From assembly GCF_018499875.1 (NCBI RefSeq), contig NZ_JAHBAY010000017.1, forward strand, positions 1 to 64,000: 64,000 nucleotides of DNA, read 5' to 3'. The DNA comes from Kineosporia corallincola (lineage in GTDB: Bacteria; Actinomycetota; Actinomycetes; Actinomycetales; Kineosporiaceae). Below are positions 27,330-36,126 of the stretch, in pieces; positions within the stretch are counted from its first letter, which is position 1, and the number at the start of each line of letters is the position of its first letter. A model generated the notes under the pieces. It was not told the DNA's origin and searched no databases. It worked only from the letters and a program-made list of their open reading frames with translations. The position numbers and the translations under genes are program-made.

Positions 27330-27815
27330 ATGAGCACCAACGCCGGTGCACCTGTCGTGAGGCCGCGGATCGTGGTCGGTGTCGACGGGTCCGAACCGTC
27401 CCGGGAGGCGCTGCGCTGGGCCGTCAGGCAGGCCGGGCTGGTGACGGGCGATGTCGTGCCGCAGATCCAGGCGGTCATCGTGTGGGACTTCCCGGCCCCC
27501 TACGGCTTCGGCGCGCCCCCGCTGCCGGGCTGGAACGCCCAGGAGGTGGCCCGGGGCGTGATCGACCAGGCCCTGAGCGAGACCTTCGGGGAGAACGTGC
27601 CCGGCAACCTGGTGCCGGTGGTGCGTGAGGGCAGCGCCGCCCAGGTGCTGATCGGGTTGTCCGAGGGGGCGTTGATGACGGTCGTCGGCAGCCGGGGGCA
27701 CGGAGGCTTCACCGGCATGCTGATCGGCTCGGTCAGCGCCAAGGTCGCCGAGCACGCGCACAGCCCGGTGCTGGTGGTGCACGGCGACCAGGACCGCAGG
27801 CCGGACGCCGCCTGA
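27330..27815 (+). CDS. universal stress protein, ATP-binding type
   Basis: A 161-residue single Usp domain. GGAGGAG (27317-27323) is six bases before the ATG at 27330 and directly abuts the ATG at 27324, so 27330 is chosen. N-terminal RIVVGVDGSEPSREALRWAV and the loop GSRGHGGFTGMLIGSVSAKV match the canonical ATP-binding Usp (G-2x-G-9x-G-S). It follows the tandem Usp gene by ~100 bases and converges on the kinase gene. A DevR-like box precedes it. Confidence 0.9.
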   Translation: MSTNAGAPVVRPRIVVGVDGSEPSREALRWAVRQAGLVTGDVVPQIQAVIVWDFPAPYGFGAPPLPGWNAQEVARGVIDQALSETFGENVPGNLVPVVREGSAAQVLIGLSEGALMTVVGSRGHGGFTGMLIGSVSAKVAEHAHSPVLVVHGDQDRRPDAA

Positions 27816-27821
27816 GAGCGG

Positions 27822-27836
27822 CGCCCGGCCGGGGCG
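27822..27836. terminator. weak hairpin between convergent Usp and kinase genes
   Basis: CGCCC (27822-27826), loop GGCC, GGGGCG (27831-27836) lies in the 28-base gap between the two stops. Five to six pairs and no T-tract. Confidence 0.3.
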
Positions 27837-27843
27837 ATCGGGA

Positions 27844-30800
27844 TCAGTCGGCCGACTCGAAGGTCTTGAGCATCGTCTCGTAACCGGTCTCCAGCGACTT
27901 CCAGTCACCGGCCGGCACCGACCAGACCAGGGCGTAGGCCCGGTGGTCGCTCACCCGGATGTTGCGGTTGACGACGTGAAGGGTGCCGCTGGAGACCTTC
28001 CAGGTGTATTCCCAGTCGGCGGCGTCCCAGTCGCGGTAGTCCACGCGCTTGAGCCGGATCAGCTTGTAGCCCGCGTACCGCTGATCCGCGGTGCCCTCCT
28101 TGCTCTTCCAGTCGGCCAGCACGTCGTCTTGCGGCGTGGTGGTGGTGTCGACCTGGAGGTGGGCGCTGCTGTCCGGATCGCTGTAGTAGACGCTGCTGTA
28201 CTTGGTCGAGCGCTTCCAGCTCTTCGGCACGGCCACGCTGAAGCCGGTTTTGTCGTGCCGCAGAACGTATCCCGAGGGCAGGGCGTCCTCGTCGTCCTCG
28301 TCTTGGTTCTCGTCGTCCTCGGGCTTACCGTCGTCCGTGCTGGTTTCCTCTGCCGCGCTGGTGGTTTCGGTCGGTTCCGGCTCAGCCGTCGCGGACGTGC
28401 TCTCCGGCGCCGCGGACGTGCTCTCCGGCGCCGGAGACGTGGCCGCCGGTGTGGCGGACTGCGTGGCCGCCGCGGACGTGGACCCGCCGTCGTCGGGGTC
28501 GTCCGCCCCGGCCTTGGTCAGGAGTACGGCCACGATCACCAGGGCGGCGGCCAGCGCCACCGTCGCGATCAGCCGACGGGAGCCGCCGGGCATGCCCGAC
28601 GTGGCCGAGAGCAGGCGCGCATAGGGGCTTTCCGGTGGTTTGCCTGAGGACGACGAAGGCCGCTCCGCGCCCGCCGCCGACGCGGGGCCGCCCGCCGGCA
28701 AGGAGGTGGCGGAGGCGGGCATGGAGGTGGACGCGCTGCTGGGCGCGGGGGGCGATGCGGATGCGGCCGTGGGCTGCCTGGTGAGGGGTGAGCCGGGGGT
28801 CGGGGTGTCTGCCGTCGGGTTGCCGATGGCCGGGCCGGCGGGTGCGGGGCCGGAGAGGGCCGGTGCGGGAGGCGAGGTGGGCGGCGTGGCGGCTGAGAGG
28901 TTCGACTGCGAAACCGTCTTCGGGCCCGAGGACGCCTGACCCGCCGTGCTGTCCGGGGCCGGCGAAGCGGTCTTGCCCGGCCTGGCCTTGCCGGTGGGGG
29001 TGGGCTTCAGCGCGGGGACGTTCTTCGGGGCCGGTTCGCCGGCGCTCGCGGTGGGCGTGGGCTGCGGCGCGTCGGAGTCGTCGGAGTCGGCGGAGTCGTG
29101 GGGCAACGGGTCGGACCCCGTCGGGGATGCGGTGTCCGCCGTCGGGGCGTCGAGGGCGGAACCGGTCTCCGGAGCCGCGGACGAGGCCGCCCCGGTCCCG
29201 GTCCCGGTCTCCGGGGACGACGGCGTGGCGGAGGCGGCGTTCGGTTCCGGATCGGCCGGGATGGGGACCGTGGTCACCTTGTGCTCGCCCGGTGACGCCT
29301 CGTTGTCCTGACCGGTGGTGGACGCCGCGTCGGTCGCCTCGGCTCCGTCGGCCACGGTGTTCGGGCTGGTGTCTGTGGTGGTTGCCTGGTCGGTGGGACT
29401 CGTGGCGGCAGAGCTCTTGGCCGTGTGGTTCTTGCCCGCCGTGGCGCCACCGGCAGGAGTCTCACCGGTCGAAGTCCCACCGGTCGAAGTCCCGCTGGAC
29501 GCCTCATCGACGGACGCCTCATCAGCCGAGGTCTGGTCGGGCGAGGTCTGGTCGGGCGCGACCTTGCCAGGCGAGGTCTGGTCGGGTGAGGCCTTGCCAG
29601 GCGCGACCTTGCCAGGCGAGGTCTGGTCGGGTGAGGCCTTGCCAGGCGCGACCTGGTCGGGCGAGACCTTGCCGGGCGCGACCTGGTCGGGCGAGACCTG
29701 GTCGGGCGAGACCTTGCCGGGCGCGACCTGGTCGGGCGAGACCTGGTCGGGCGAGACCTTGCCGGGCGCGACCTTCCTGGGCGAGACCTTGCCCGGTGGC
29801 GAGGCCTGGTCGGGCGAGGTCTTGTCCGGAGCGGTTCCGTCGGCGGTGAGCTTGCCGTCGGCGGTCTGGGTGGGAGCCGCCTTGCCGCTGGAAGGTCCGT
29901 CGGCGATGACCTTGCCCGTGGCGGCTGCACCAGCACCAGCACCAGCATCGGTGTCGGAGGGAGGCGCGTCGTGCGGGGTGGATTTCGTCGTGCCTGATTC
30001 TGCTGATGCAGGGGGAACATCGGACGCGGCGCGGGACGAGGCGGCTTCCTCGGATGCCGTGGCCGGGCTCGGGGTTGAGTCAGAGCCGGAGCCAGGGGTT
30101 GAGTTCGGCGGTAAGGCGGGGGCCGGCGTCGCAGTCGCTGGAGCCTCGGGCGCGGGGACTTCGGCCGGCGGGGCTTCGGGGGTCTCTTCCGGCGGTTCGG
30201 GGTCGGCGGCGGTCTCCTTGCCACCGGCCGCGCCCTTGGAGAAACGGGCGCCGTCGTCGGGTTCACCGTCGGCGGTAGGGGTGGCCGGGCGGCTTTCGGC
30301 GTCACCAGTTGTGGGAGCGACCGGGATGCCCGAGACCAGGGTGCCGGGAACACCGGCGCCGGTGATCACCTCGGTGACCGGGGGGACGGGCGCGACGCCG
30401 CTCTGCTCGCCCAGGTCGGCCCGGGCCTGGCGCAGCAGCTGCCGGGTGCGGGCCAGATCGGGGCGCAGGGCCGGGTCTTTCGCCAGCATGCGGGCGATGA
30501 CCGGGGCCAGAGGGCCGGCGTGCTCGGCGGGCGGGGCGGGCTCGTTGACGATGGCCGTCAGGGTGAGGATCTGGTTGTTGCGCCGGAACGGCGGCTGACC
30601 CTCGGTGGCCGCGAACAACGTGGCTCCCAGCGACCACAGGTCGTCACCGGGCGTGGGACGGGCCCCCCGGGCGCGTTCGGGCGACATGTAACTGGGCGAG
30701 CCGACGAGCATGCCGGTGTTACTCAGCGTGGTCTCGTCGCTGACGCTGGCGATGCCGAAGTCGGTCAGCACCGCACGGCCGTTCGGGCTCACGATGATGT

Positions 30801-31230
30801 TGGCGGGCTTCACGTCACGGTGCAGCACCCCGGCGTGGTGCGCCGCGCGCAGCGCCCCGAGCAGGTCGAGGCCGATGTCGATGACGCTGCCGATGGACAG
30901 CGGCTCGTTCGCGTTGAGCTCGGCCAGCGTCTTGCCGACCAGCAGCTGCATCACGATCCACGGCCGGTCGTCGGCCTGGAACACGTCGAAGATCGTGACG
31001 GCGGAAGGGTGATCGATGCGGCCGGCGGCGCGAGCCTCCCGCAGCATCCACTGGTTCAGCTCGTCGCGCTGTTCCTTGGTGACGCCGGGGGAGGGCGGTA
31101 GTTCCTTGATGGCGACTTCGCGGTTCAGGACGTAGTCGTAGCCGGTCCAGACCGCACCCATGCCACCACGGCCCACGAGGTGCCCGATGCGGTAACGGCC
31201 TGCGAGAAGCCCTTGTTCGGAGGACGTCAT
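27844..31230 (-). CDS. membrane Ser/Thr protein kinase with long repeat-rich stalk
   Basis: A 1128-residue Hanks-type kinase, starting at the ATG at 31230 (MTSSEQG). Residues ~16-275 are the kinase domain: glycine loop GRGGMGAVW, VAIKELPP lysine, VLHRDVKPANI, LTDFGIAS, and SPSYMSPERARG. Next comes a ~600-residue Pro/Ser/Thr/Ala linker, with a five-residue tandem repeat (SPDQV/APGKV) at ~467-573. A single TM helix (LIATVALAAALVIVAVLL) lies at ~883-908, then an acidic stalk and an outer C-terminal domain of ~135 residues (HDKTGFSVAVPKSW to LKTFESAD). No PASTA repeats. The outer domain probably senses a signal. No partner phosphatase is nearby. Confidence 0.9.
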   Translation of the reverse strand: MTSSEQGLLAGRYRIGHLVGRGGMGAVWTGYDYVLNREVAIKELPPSPGVTKEQRDELNQWMLREARAAGRIDHPSAVTIFDVFQADDRPWIVMQLLVGKTLAELNANEPLSIGSVIDIGLDLLGALRAAHHAGVLHRDVKPANIIVSPNGRAVLTDFGIASVSDETTLSNTGMLVGSPSYMSPERARGARPTPGDDLWSLGATLFAATEGQPPFRRNNQILTLTAIVNEPAPPAEHAGPLAPVIARMLAKDPALRPDLARTRQLLRQARADLGEQSGVAPVPPVTEVITGAGVPGTLVSGIPVAPTTGDAESRPATPTADGEPDDGARFSKGAAGGKETAADPEPPEETPEAPPAEVPAPEAPATATPAPALPPNSTPGSGSDSTPSPATASEEAASSRAASDVPPASAESGTTKSTPHDAPPSDTDAGAGAGAAATGKVIADGPSSGKAAPTQTADGKLTADGTAPDKTSPDQASPPGKVSPRKVAPGKVSPDQVSPDQVAPGKVSPDQVSPDQVAPGKVSPDQVAPGKASPDQTSPGKVAPGKASPDQTSPGKVAPDQTSPDQTSADEASVDEASSGTSTGGTSTGETPAGGATAGKNHTAKSSAATSPTDQATTTDTSPNTVADGAEATDAASTTGQDNEASPGEHKVTTVPIPADPEPNAASATPSSPETGTGTGAASSAAPETGSALDAPTADTASPTGSDPLPHDSADSDDSDAPQPTPTASAGEPAPKNVPALKPTPTGKARPGKTASPAPDSTAGQASSGPKTVSQSNLSAATPPTSPPAPALSGPAPAGPAIGNPTADTPTPGSPLTRQPTAASASPPAPSSASTSMPASATSLPAGGPASAAGAERPSSSSGKPPESPYARLLSATSGMPGGSRRLIATVALAAALVIVAVLLTKAGADDPDDGGSTSAAATQSATPAATSPAPESTSAAPESTSATAEPEPTETTSAAEETSTDDGKPEDDENQDEDDEDALPSGYVLRHDKTGFSVAVPKSWKRSTKYSSVYYSDPDSSAHLQVDTTTTPQDDVLADWKSKEGTADQRYAGYKLIRLKRVDYRDWDAADWEYTWKVSSGTLHVVNRNIRVSDHRAYALVWSVPAGDWKSLETGYETMLKTFESAD
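29512..29830. repeat. 15-bp tandem repeat array inside the kinase gene
   Basis: Imperfect units of 15 bases such as GGTCGGGCGAGACCT and CTTGCCGGGCGCGAC alternate across about 300 bases. Read on the minus strand they give SPDQV, APGKV, ASPDQT and similar five-residue units. Copy number is prone to slippage and may differ between strains. Confidence 0.75.
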
Positions 31231-31643
31231 GACGCGGTGCTCACCCGCGCTCCTTCTGCCCGATCCGCCGAAGGGCGCGCGGACCGTAGGGCCAAACGCG
31301 TCCACAGCCCCTTCACCTGATCCAGGGCACCGGGTGAAGAGTACAAATTTGGCAGATTTGCGCCGCAGGCGCCAATTGGGCCAGATGCTGAGCCGCCGCC
31401 CGGCGCTGTCGGCCCGGCTGATCGCGCTGCCCGGGCGGCGCCTTCAAAGGCATCACGGGGCGGCCACTCTCGGTGCGCGGCGTCCGTCCGAGGGCATGGT
31501 GTTCGTTTTTGACACCACCAACGGCTCCAGGGCGGTGTCAAAAACAAAAGGGCATCTCCTGCCGAGCCGCAGTCGGTCCGCTACCGGGTTGAGCGACGTG
31601 GATCATGCCTGCTAGACAGGCATCGGGGGGAATCATCGGATGA
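31231..31643. other. 413-base gene-free region with a long inverted repeat
   Basis: The region separates the divergent kinase and DUF998-like genes. Its main feature is the inverted repeat at 31505-31545, listed separately. The part near the kinase (31330-31380) has lower GC (TACAAATTTGGCAGATTTG), where a promoter may lie. No ORF was convincing. Confidence 0.4.
31505..31545. promoter_or_regulatory. 12-bp perfect inverted repeat
   Basis: GTTTTTGACACC (31505-31516) and GGTGTCAAAAAC (31534-31545) flank a 17-base loop and sit ~100 bases before the DUF998-like gene. The A/T tracts are at the outer ends on the wrong sides for an intrinsic terminator, so an operator or RNA structure is more likely. 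TTGACA is embedded in the left arm and could act as a -35. Confidence 0.5.
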
Positions 31644-32282
31644 ATGGCAGAAAGCATGACCATCGCTCTGGCTGGAATCAGCCTGTTCGGCCTGCTGGGG
31701 TACCTCGGCGTGATGGGTTACCTGCACCGGTCGCCGACCGGTTACGACCCGTTGCGCCATGCCGTCAGCGACTACGGGGTGGGCCCCTACCGGCGATGGT
31801 TCACCGCTGCGGCGGCGGCCAGTTCGGTGGGAACCTATGCGCTGGCCGGTGGGCTCGCGGTGACGCCCGGCTTCCCGCCGCTGGCCACCGAGGACCTGGT
31901 GTACCTGCTGCTGATTCCGCTCACCCGGGCCGGGGTGGCGCTGTTCCCGACCGACCTGGAGGGAGACCGGGCCACCCGGTCGGGGCGTCTGCACTACCTG
32001 TTCGCCATCGCCCAGTTCACGCTGATCTACCTGGCGGTTGCCGACCTGACCGGCGACCTGGGCGTTATCGACCCGTGGAGCGGGTTCTCCGGCGTGCTGA
32101 CCGGGCTGCGGTGGGTGGTGACGGTGTCGCTGGTGCTGCTCGTGCTGGCGCTGCTGGCCCGGCGCGTCCCCCGGCTCGCCCCGCTGACCGGGCTGTTCGG
32201 GCTCTGGGAGCGGGGTTTCCTGTTCGGTGTGCAGTTCTGGTTCGTGGCGGTGGCCGTGGGTCTGCTCGCGGCGGGGGTCTGA
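31644..32282 (+). CDS. DUF998-like membrane protein
   Basis: A 212-residue integral membrane protein with about six helices. The early HAVSDYGVGPYRRWF and the later FPTDLEGDRATRSGRLHY loops match DUF998 proteins, whose role is unknown. The ATG at 31644 has a G-rich site (GGGGGGAA) eleven bases upstream; the ATG at 31656 is also possible. It is followed 36 bases later by the ABC genes. Confidence 0.8.
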   Translation: MAESMTIALAGISLFGLLGYLGVMGYLHRSPTGYDPLRHAVSDYGVGPYRRWFTAAAAASSVGTYALAGGLAVTPGFPPLATEDLVYLLLIPLTRAGVALFPTDLEGDRATRSGRLHYLFAIAQFTLIYLAVADLTGDLGVIDPWSGFSGVLTGLRWVVTVSLVLLVLALLARRVPRLAPLTGLFGLWERGFLFGVQFWFVAVAVGLLAAGV

Positions 32283-32318
32283 GCAGCGAGGGTCTGAGCG
32301 GCGGATAGCCTGGGGGCG

Positions 32319-33005
32319 ATGTCCTGGTTCACCCGGGGCCGGAAACACCGGCCCGCCGACCCCGCCGCGCGGGGCCTGGTGCGGGCGCACCGGGCCGAGG
32401 TCCGGCTGGACCGCGAGATTCTGCTGCCGGAAACCAGTTTCGATCTCGCCGCCGGGCGCACCCTGGCCGTGACCGGGCCGAACGGGGCGGGCAAGACCAC
32501 GCTGCTGCGGGTGCTGGCCGGGCTCACCCGGCCCACGGCCGGCCAGGTGCGGGTCGGTGGCCTGGCACCGGACGAGCGATCGGCCGGGTTCCGGCGGGCG
32601 GTCGCGGCGCTGATCGGGATGCCAGCCCTGGCCCGCAACCTGACGCTGGGTGAGCACCTCCGGCTGGTCGCCACCTCGTGGGGCGACGACCTGGAGCAGG
32701 CCGGGCGGCGAGCCGACGATCTGCTCGACGCACTCGGGATCGACCGGCTGGTCAACCGTTTCCCGCACGAGCTGTCGTCCGGGCAGACCCAGCTGTTCAC
32801 CCTCGCGCTGACCCTGGTGCGGCCCTGCGACGTGCTGTTGCTCGACGAACCCGAGCAGCGCCTCGACCCGGACCGCCTGGACCTGGTGGCCGGCCTGCTG
32901 GAACGGCTGGCGCACGCGGGCACGACCGTGGTGCTGGCCAGCCACTCGGCCCGGCTGGTGGACCGGATCGCCGACGACCGGCTGGAGATCGGCACCGCGT
33001 CGTGA
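32319..33005 (+). CDS. ABC transporter ATP-binding protein
   Basis: A 228-residue cytoplasmic ATPase. Walker A is GPNGAGKT, the signature loop is ELSSGQTQLF (the usual LSGGQ altered to LSSGQ), and Walker B is CDVLLLDEPEQ followed by a switch region with ASHSARL. It pairs with the permease, whose GTG overlaps this stop in GTGA. The small size and the set-up resemble export systems (ABC-2-type). Confidence 0.92.
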   Translation: MSWFTRGRKHRPADPAARGLVRAHRAEVRLDREILLPETSFDLAAGRTLAVTGPNGAGKTTLLRVLAGLTRPTAGQVRVGGLAPDERSAGFRRAVAALIGMPALARNLTLGEHLRLVATSWGDDLEQAGRRADDLLDALGIDRLVNRFPHELSSGQTQLFTLALTLVRPCDVLLLDEPEQRLDPDRLDLVAGLLERLAHAGTTVVLASHSARLVDRIADDRLEIGTAS

Positions 33006-34510
33006 GTTCGGCGGGTTCGGCGGGTGAGGTGGGCCAGGCGGGTTCGGCGGGCGCGGTGGGCGAGGCCGGTGCCCGGTTGCGCCGGCTCAGGGACGTTCAC
33101 GCCGGCCGGGGCGGGGCGGACGCGCCGGACCTGGTCTACGCCGGGTACGTCGTGGTGCTCCTGGTCCTGTTCATCGGGGTGCCGTTGCTGCTGGCCGCGG
33201 TACGGGCGCTGAGCGGTGACGAGGTGGCCGGGGCGGTGTTCTCCGCGGCCGGGGAGCGCGGGCTGCGGATCGGGGTGGGCGGCTTCCTCGCCGCCGCGGC
33301 GGCCTGCGGCCGGGTGTACGGGCCGGTCACGCCGGAGCCGTTCTTCGTGACCCTGCTGGTCGGCACCGATCTGCCCCGGGCGCTCGCGTTGCGCCGCCCG
33401 TTCCTGCTGGCGACGGCGGTGGCGGCCGTGCCCCTGGCGACGGCCGGCCTGGTGGCCGGGCTGACCTTCCTGGCGAACGGCGTGCTCTCGGGGCCGGGCC
33501 TGGTCCGGTTCCTGGCCGTCGTGGCGGCGGTGATCGTGCTGGCCGCCTGGCTCTGGCTGGCCGGGCAGGTGCTGCCGGACCGGTGGGCGTGGGTCCTGCC
33601 CGGCGTCGTCCTCACCCTGACCGGAACCGGGCTGCTCGTGCCCGCCGCCGACGTCCCGACCCCGTGGGGCTGGGCGGCCCGGGCGGTGGTGGGGCACGAC
33701 GGCACGGCCTGGGCTGCGGCTGTCCTGCTCGTGGTGACGGCGGGGGCCGCCGTGGTGACGGTGCCGGTGCTGCTGTCGGCGACGAGTGGTCCCCGGTTGC
33801 GCGCCGACGCCGAGCGCCGGCAGATCACCCGCACGGCGGCGTTCAGCGGTGAGATCACGGTGGCCCTCGACGTCTACCGGGCCCGGCCCGGGCTCGGGCG
33901 CACCTGGCGGGCCGTGCGCGGGCGGCCGGCACCGGTGCGTTTTCTGGTGCGCGATCTGGTGGCCGGCGCCAGGACGCCTGTCCGCTTCTCGGTCGGGTGT
34001 CTCACCCTGGTCGTCGGGCTGGGTCTGACGGCGCACGCCCCCGGCCTGCTCGTGGCCGGGGCCGGCAGCGGGCTGGTCTATCTGGCGCTGGGGGTGTTCA
34101 GCGACGGCTTCCGGCACGCGGCGCAGGCGGGCGCCGGGCCGCCGTTGTACGGGGTGGGCGTGGCGGAGCTCTTCGTCGTCCACAGTTTGCTGCCCTTGAC
34201 CGCCCTGCTGGTGACGGCGGTGGCCGTGGGCGGGACCGGCGTGGTGGCGGCCGGGCTGCTGCTGGTGGCGGTGCGTGCCTATGACAGCGCGAAGGGGCCG
34301 CTGCCGCCGATCCTGCTGACCCCCGTTGCCTCGCCGGCGGGCGACCTGTCGTCGCTGAACGTGCTGATCTGGCAGGCCGACGCCGCGCTGATCTCGGTGT
34401 TCTGCGGAGCGGTGATCGCCGTGGCCCAGCCGGTGCACGCCGCAGTGGCGGCCACGGTGATCGTCGCGCTGCTGCTCGCCGGTCTTCGGCGTCGTCTGCA
34501 CCGGTTGTGA
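33002..34510 (+). CDS. ABC transporter membrane protein
   Basis: A 502-residue permease starting at the GTG at 33002. About twelve hydrophobic helices; a short Gly/Ala/Ser-rich leader precedes the first (LVYAGYVVVLLVLFIGVPLL). It matches no well-known subfamily by eye. Together with the ATPase it makes a complete transporter, probably an exporter because no substrate-binding protein is encoded nearby. Substrate unknown. It converges on the radical-SAM gene. Confidence 0.8.
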   Translation: MSSAGSAGEVGQAGSAGAVGEAGARLRRLRDVHAGRGGADAPDLVYAGYVVVLLVLFIGVPLLLAAVRALSGDEVAGAVFSAAGERGLRIGVGGFLAAAAACGRVYGPVTPEPFFVTLLVGTDLPRALALRRPFLLATAVAAVPLATAGLVAGLTFLANGVLSGPGLVRFLAVVAAVIVLAAWLWLAGQVLPDRWAWVLPGVVLTLTGTGLLVPAADVPTPWGWAARAVVGHDGTAWAAAVLLVVTAGAAVVTVPVLLSATSGPRLRADAERRQITRTAAFSGEITVALDVYRARPGLGRTWRAVRGRPAPVRFLVRDLVAGARTPVRFSVGCLTLVVGLGLTAHAPGLLVAGAGSGLVYLALGVFSDGFRHAAQAGAGPPLYGVGVAELFVVHSLLPLTALLVTAVAVGGTGVVAAGLLLVAVRAYDSAKGPLPPILLTPVASPAGDLSSLNVLIWQADAALISVFCGAVIAVAQPVHAAVAATVIVALLLAGLRRRLHRL

Positions 34511-34518
34511 AGACCGGT
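34500..34518. terminator. hairpin across convergent stops of ABC permease and radical-SAM gene
   Basis: ACCGGT (34500-34505), seven-base loop, ACCGGT (34513-34518). The stem encloses the permease stop and touches that of the reverse gene. Confidence 0.35.
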
Positions 34519-35327
34519 CATGACAGCGAGGGGATCCGTTGCGGCACCACGGTCGAGCAGTCGTGCCGGGCGAAAAGGCCCTGGGCGCGGGCGATGTCGT
34601 CGTCGGTGGCGGACGGTACGTGGCCGAGGGGATGACGCAGGCCGAGGCGCCGGTAGCGCTCTGCGCCCAGGGGGCGGAACCCGACGATCTCGACCCGCGG
34701 CCGGTTGCCCAGCCCGGCGACGAAACGGGCGATGCCGGTGACGTTCTCGGCGGAATCGGTGAGGCCCGGGATCAGCAGGAAGCGGATCCGGGTGTCGCGT
34801 CGCAGGTCGCCCAGCCGCCGGGCGAAGCGCAGCACCGGGTGCACGTCGGCACCGGTGATCTCGCGGTACAGGTCCGGGTCGGTGGACTTCAGGTCGAGCA
34901 CCATCCGGTCCACGTGGTGCAGCGTGTCGTCGCCGACGATGGCGCCGAGGTAACCGGTCGTCTCCACCGTGGTGCGCAGTCCGGCCGCGAAGCAGCGGCG
35001 CAGCACCTCGGCGGTGAAGCGGGGCTGGGCGAACGGGTCGCCGCCGGTCAGGGTGAGGCCACCACCACAACCGGTGAGGGTTTCGCGGCAGCGCCGGATC
35101 CGGCCCAGGGCCGCGGTCAGCGACAGGCAGTGACCGCCGGAGTCGCCGCGGGCGTCCGGGGCCGGGCAGCTGCGGCACTCCAGCGGGCAGCCGGCGAGCC
35201 TGACCACCAGCTCGTACTCCCCGTCCGCCGGTGACCGGGTCAGGTTCCAGGAGTGCACACTGCCGGTGATCTGCTCACCGAGGGCAGCCTCGACGTGCAG
35301 GTCGGGGGCGAGCAGGTCGTTGCTCAT
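34518..35327 (-). CDS. glycyl-radical-enzyme activating protein, radical SAM (PflA-like)
   Basis: A 269-residue radical-SAM enzyme that would install the glycyl radical on a partner enzyme. CPLECRSC holds the CxxxCxxC cluster ligands Cys47, Cys51 and Cys54, and LTLTGGDPFAQ is the GGDP SAM-binding motif. No ferredoxin-type insert is seen, so it is the short PflA type. GGGAG precedes the ATG. No pyruvate formate-lyase or other glycyl-radical enzyme is in the window, so its partner is elsewhere. A DevR-like box lies 72-85 bases upstream, fitting anaerobic expression. Confidence 0.87.
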   Translation of the reverse strand: MSNDLLAPDLHVEAALGEQITGSVHSWNLTRSPADGEYELVVRLAGCPLECRSCPAPDARGDSGGHCLSLTAALGRIRRCRETLTGCGGGLTLTGGDPFAQPRFTAEVLRRCFAAGLRTTVETTGYLGAIVGDDTLHHVDRMVLDLKSTDPDLYREITGADVHPVLRFARRLGDLRRDTRIRFLLIPGLTDSAENVTGIARFVAGLGNRPRVEIVGFRPLGAERYRRLGLRHPLGHVPSATDDDIARAQGLFARHDCSTVVPQRIPSLS

Positions 35328-35398
35328 GGCGAAGCACTCCCGGGGGCGGTAGCCGGTTACCCAAGGTCATTGCACCTCGGCGGTGCGTGTCTGGTGTA

Positions 35399-35412
35399 GG
35401 GCCCAAAGCCTC
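35399..35412. promoter_or_regulatory. DevR/DosR-like box, copy 3
   Basis: GGGCC-CAAA-GCCTC; on the minus strand GAGGC-TTTG-GGCCC, where the right arm equals the common DevR half-site GGCCC. It stands 72 bases before the activase start. Confidence 0.35.
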
Positions 35413-35424
35413 GGGATCTCGCGG

Positions 35425-35943
35425 TCACCACGGGTTGTGGCGGCGGTTGCGGCTGGGCGGCTGGAGCGGGGACAGGCAACGTGACGCCTTCGCCGGCGGG
35501 ATCGGGGTGGACACCGGGGCGTCGGGGCGCTCCCAGACGGGCACGGTGACGAACCTGCGCCCGCTGAGCTCCTGTGGAACGATGCGCAGGAAGCGGTGTT
35601 TGGGGGCGCCGTGCAGGGGAGTGAGGGGCAGCTCGTCGGCGGCCGCCAGGTCGGCGAGCTCGGTCAGCTCGTCGGCGTGCCCCTTGAGCACCACGCTCCA
35701 GGCCCGGGAGATGCCGGGCGCGTAGCCGTCCACCTCGAAGGCCACCCGCTCGCCGGCGGCGGCGCTCAGCTTGGAGCCGCCCGCGGTGCGCACCAGCAGG
35801 TACCCGTCGGCGACGGCGTAGTTGACCGGGAAGATGTCCGGTCGGCCGCCGATCGTCACCGCCAGGCGCCCGATGTCGGTGGAGTGCAACATGTCCCAGC
35901 AGGCCGCGGCCGACAGGTACTCGTGTGCCTCCGTCGAAGTCAT
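35425..35943 (-). CDS. pyridoxamine-5'-phosphate-oxidase-like flavoprotein
   Basis: A 172-residue split-barrel protein from the ATG at 35943 (GGAGGA upstream; a GTG at 35949 is the alternative). It shows DIGRLAVTIGGRPDIFPVNY and WSVVLKGHADELTE, typical of the FMN/F420-binding PNPOx-like group that reduces small molecules or scavenges flavin. A proline/arginine-rich tail of ~35 residues follows VPVWERP. It lies between the activase and a Usp gene in the DevR-like region; such proteins are common in dormancy regulons. Confidence 0.85.
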   Translation of the reverse strand: MTSTEAHEYLSAAACWDMLHSTDIGRLAVTIGGRPDIFPVNYAVADGYLLVRTAGGSKLSAAAGERVAFEVDGYAPGISRAWSVVLKGHADELTELADLAAADELPLTPLHGAPKHRFLRIVPQELSGRRFVTVPVWERPDAPVSTPIPPAKASRCLSPLQPPSRNRRHNPW

Positions 35944-36126
35944 GATCACTTGTCCTCCATCGGGTTTCGGGCCGGCTGGCCCCCGCGACCAGGATCTCTC
36001 GACATCGAGCTACCGGTCATGGGGACCAAGGGGCATCGGTGACGGACGATTGTCGCGGATGTGAGCCAGGCCTCAGGGTCTCTCGGCGCCACCGAACGTC
36101 CCGGGGCCGGAAGGGATCCCGACCGC

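Noticed and set aside
29315-30598. Long plus-strand ORF (427 codons) across the kinase stalk
   Set aside because: It is the antisense of the 15-base repeats; kinase motifs on the minus strand are unambiguous and this frame has no recognisable domain or ribosome site.
32027-34501. Minus-strand ORF of 824 codons
   Set aside because: Antisense of the ABC genes; composition (Gln/His/Arg/Pro) is the usual GC-rich shadow.
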